DNA from: an uncultured Campylobacter sp.
Lineage (GTDB): Bacteria > Campylobacterota > Campylobacteria > Campylobacterales > Campylobacteraceae
Assembly: GCF_938041645.1 (NCBI RefSeq)
Contig: NZ_CALIST010000020.1
Coordinates: 1-23,869, forward strand
DNA length: 23,869 nt
Direction of reading: 5' to 3'
The stretch's first letter is position 1; the number at the start of each line of letters is the position of its first letter. Both the position numbers and the translations under genes were made by a program. This document shows, in pieces, positions 22,030 to 23,869 of the stretch. The notes beneath the pieces were generated by a model. It was given only the letters and a program-made list of their open reading frames with translations. It made no database searches and had not been told where the DNA came from.

Positions 22030-23190
22030 GTGAAAGGATACAGCATGGAAGAAAGAAAGGGCATCTACGGTGCTAAGATGAAGGTGATCGGCGTCGGCGG
22101 CGGCGGATGCAACATGATAAATCACATGATCCGCGAAGGATTTACCAAAACCGACGTTGAGCTTATGGTAGCTAACACCGACGCACAGGCGTTAGAAAAG
22201 TCGATCGCAAATACTAGAATTTTACTAGGCGAAAACACTACCAAAGGTCTTGGCTGCGGTATGGATCCAGCGCTTGCTAAAATGGCTGCAGAGGAGAACT
22301 ACGACTATCTTAAAGACCGCTTGGACTACTCCGACATCGTTTTCGTGGGCTCCGGTCTAGGTGGCGGTACTGGTACGGGCGCTGCACCTATCGTTGCAAA
22401 AGCTGCGAAAGAGAAAAAAGCGCTAACTATCGGCGTCGTTACCACCCCTTTCGGTTTTGAGGGCAAAAAGCGCATGCGACTAGCACAAGAGGGTCTTGAA
22501 GAGCTTAAAAAAGAGTGCGATTCCATAATCGTTATCCCAAATCAAAATTTATTGAAGATCATCGATAAAAAAACCGGCCTAAAAGATGCCTTTAAAATCG
22601 TAGATAATGTCCTATTCCAAGCCGTAAACGGTATGATCTCCGTGATCTTAGAGTCCGGTGACAGCGATATCAACGTCGATTATGCCGACGTCAAAAAGGT
22701 AATGACTCACCGCGGTTTGGCGCTTATGGGTATCGGCGTTAGCGAAGGTGATGGCGCGGCAGAAGAAGCGCTAAAAAGTGCGATCCAATCTCCGCTTTTG
22801 GACAATACCTCCATCCACGGCGCTATGGGTGTGCTAGTGCATTTTAAGATGTCGCCTGATTGCTCCTTGCTTGAGATCGAATCTGCTATGAATATCATCG
22901 AAGATACCGTGGATAAGGATGCCGACGTTACCTGGGGCACCACCACCGATCCTAAGATGGAAAATAACCGCGTCGAGGTTACTCTCATCGCCACCGGCTT
23001 TGAAAGGAGCATCGAGGAAAAAAAGCAGGTCGCCAGCGATAACGTAGCGGATCGCAGGAAGGCGCTTTTAGAGAGCATGGGTCGAAATTCTATCTTTTCT
23101 AGACAAAAGGTAAGTAGCGGCGATTTTAACGGAGACGAGACCTACGACGAGCTCGATGAGCCCGCATTCTTACGCAACCAGATGGACTAA
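22030..23190 (+). CDS. ftsZ: Cell division protein FtsZ
   Basis: FtsZ is the tubulin-like GTPase that forms the cytokinetic ring. The 386 residues show GVGGGGCNMINHM (21-33), the tubulin signature GGGTGTG (111-117), VVTTPFGFEGKKR (136-148), the T7 loop NVDYADVKKVM (215-225) with Asp217 and Asp220 for GTP hydrolysis in the next subunit, a beta-rich C-terminal domain (VTLIATGF, 317-324), a linker and the terminal peptide EPAFLRNQMD, which binds FtsA. GTG at 22030 has AAGGAG about 6 nt upstream. An ATG five codons later (22045) has its own AAAGG site, so two starts are possible; the core is unaffected. The PNPOx gene begins immediately after the stop. Confidence 0.98.
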   Translation: MKGYSMEERKGIYGAKMKVIGVGGGGCNMINHMIREGFTKTDVELMVANTDAQALEKSIANTRILLGENTTKGLGCGMDPALAKMAAEENYDYLKDRLDYSDIVFVGSGLGGGTGTGAAPIVAKAAKEKKALTIGVVTTPFGFEGKKRMRLAQEGLEELKKECDSIIVIPNQNLLKIIDKKTGLKDAFKIVDNVLFQAVNGMISVILESGDSDINVDYADVKKVMTHRGLALMGIGVSEGDGAAEEALKSAIQSPLLDNTSIHGAMGVLVHFKMSPDCSLLEIESAMNIIEDTVDKDADVTWGTTTDPKMENNRVEVTLIATGFERSIEEKKQVASDNVADRRKALLESMGRNSIFSRQKVSSGDFNGDETYDELDEPAFLRNQMD

Positions 23191-23703
23191 ATGCGCAGAC
23201 GAGATAGGCAGCTAAGCGAAGATGAGGCGTTAAAAATCATCGACGAGAGCGAATATGCTACGCTTAGCTGCATAGACGAGAGCGGCGAAATTTTTAGCGT
23301 GCCTATCTCGCCCGTGCGCGATGCAGACATTATTTATATCCACGGCGCGCCTGCCGGTACAAAGGCGAAACTCTTTCAAAACGGACGCGCGGTAACGGCT
23401 GTTTTTGTTAGCTACAACCGCGTTCCTACCCCAAGCGATGAAGAATACCGATCTATCGCAAACGACGCTGCCGCTTTAGGCTCTAGAGTTTATACGACGG
23501 AGTACCGCAGCGCGATCGCCGTTTGCGAAGCAAACGAAGTGTTAGATGACGAGCGTAAAATTTACGCCCTGCGGATACTTTGCGAAAAATACACCCCAAA
23601 CTACATGTCGCGTGTAGAATTCGCCTCCAAAGCATCCCTAAAACGCACGAAAGTGTATGAGCTTAAAATAAAATCCGTAACCGCAAAAGCTAAAATTTTA
23701 TAG
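23191..23703 (+). CDS. PNPOx-fold flavin-binding protein (NimA/HugZ-like)
   Basis: The 170-residue protein looks like the pyridoxamine 5'-phosphate-oxidase-like split-barrel family, which binds FMN as a dimer. The opening (RQLSEDEALKIIDESEYATL), the strand pair CIDESGEIFSVPISPV (27-42), IIYIHGAPAGTKAKLFQNG (47-65) and the following AVTAVFVSY strand fit NimA-type members, in which the HGA.aGtK loop contacts flavin phosphate. Members act as nitroreductases, flavin reductases or haem-handling proteins; which applies here cannot be told. The ATG abuts the ftsZ stop and has only a weak TGGA upstream, suggesting translation by coupling to ftsZ. A hairpin follows shortly after its stop. Confidence 0.8.
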   Translation: MRRRDRQLSEDEALKIIDESEYATLSCIDESGEIFSVPISPVRDADIIYIHGAPAGTKAKLFQNGRAVTAVFVSYNRVPTPSDEEYRSIANDAAALGSRVYTTEYRSAIAVCEANEVLDDERKIYALRILCEKYTPNYMSRVEFASKASLKRTKVYELKIKSVTAKAKIL

Positions 23704-23710
23704 AATTAAA

Positions 23711-23748
23711 TTTAAGAAATCTAAATTTAAATTGCTTGATTTCTTAAA
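23711..23748. terminator. Hairpin after the division operon
   Basis: TTTAAGAAATC (23711-23721) and GATTTCTTAAA (23738-23748) are an 11-bp perfect inverted repeat around a 16-nt loop. It lies 8 bp past the PNPOx stop, between what seem to be convergent genes, where a two-way terminator would be expected. The stem is AT-rich and no strong T-tract follows, so it would be a weak intrinsic terminator. Confidence 0.45.
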
Positions 23749-23775
23749 ATTTCAAGTTTGAATGTTAGGCAAATT

Positions 23776-23869
23776 TTAATCTGAAATTTCGTATCGCCAA
23801 ATTACAAAGCTTCTTATCGGCACGAGCATCGGCACCACCGCGGCGATCGTGCCGCTTACTATCGGCTCC
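23776..23869 (-). CDS. Possible C-terminus of a convergent gene (partial)
   Basis: Reading inward from the window edge on the minus strand, the frame gives 30 residues, EPIVSGTIAAVVPMLVPIRS then FVIWRYEISD, before TAA at 23776-23778. The stretch is hydrophobic, like the last membrane segment of a transport or integral protein. The plus-strand frame over the same bases has no start codon. Only 94 bases are available, so the identity is unknown. Confidence 0.35.
   Translation of the reverse strand, partial: EPIVSGTIAAVVPMLVPIRSFVIWRYEISD

Overview
The window looks like a chromosomal segment of a Campylobacter with relatively high GC for the genus. It has AAATTT-rich spacers, T-rich leaders upstream of TATAAT boxes, frequent TTG and GTG starts, and gene order matching C. 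jejuni as I remember it. The clpB / ctpA-purC-purS-purQ-(periplasmic SH3 protein)-plsC block corresponds to the Cj0509c to Cj0516 region. The (FtsL-like)-rsmH / ppiD-ftsA-ftsZ block corresponds to the Cj0692c to Cj0696 region. The base composition would fit an oral species such as C. gracilis; that species call is an inference.

Layout. (1) 1-2776, minus: the clpB disaggregase, with a hairpin just past its stop and a consensus sigma70 promoter overlapped by an HspR-type (HAIR) inverted repeat. (2) 2966-7867, plus: a tightly packed run ctpA, purC, purS, purQ, a secreted/membrane SH3-like protein and plsC, with several overlapping ends. (3) 7868-9443: an accessory pocket with a 35-bp tandem repeat and two adjacent AT-rich paralogous genes resembling orphan immunity genes of polymorphic toxins. 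(4) 9444-11697: a degenerate SdhB/HdrB-like (DUF5644-type) protein divergent from truD. (5) 11698-12840: GC-rich degenerate repeats, then a decayed polymorphic-toxin C-terminus with an in-frame stop and an overlapping small immunity-like gene. (6) 12849-13515: the RNase P RNA gene and a small lipoprotein. (7) 13516-14719: about 1.2 kb without a convincing intact gene, containing repeats and a decayed ORF. (8) 14720-16589, minus: rmuC and an FtsL-like single-pass protein with an unusual repetitive N-terminus. (9) 16590-17496: a 0.9-kb AT-rich spacer with a long inverted repeat. (10) 17497-23703: rsmH (minus), then a class II aldolase-like pseudoenzyme, a PpiD-like folding factor, ftsA, ftsZ and a PNPOx-fold flavoprotein (plus). 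The window ends in a hairpin and what may be the C-terminus of a convergent gene.

How the genes fit together. Much of the core content serves growth and division: de novo purine synthesis steps (PurC, PurS, PurQ), phospholipid acylation (PlsC), envelope proteolysis and folding (CtpA, PpiD), 16S rRNA and tRNA modification (RsmH, TruD), tRNA 5' processing (RnpB) and the divisome (FtsA, FtsZ, candidate FtsL). The most notable material lies in the gaps: remnants of a polymorphic toxin-immunity arsenal between housekeeping genes, and three enzyme-fold or division proteins with unusual features, namely two with apparently lost metal ligands and one with an expanded N-terminus.
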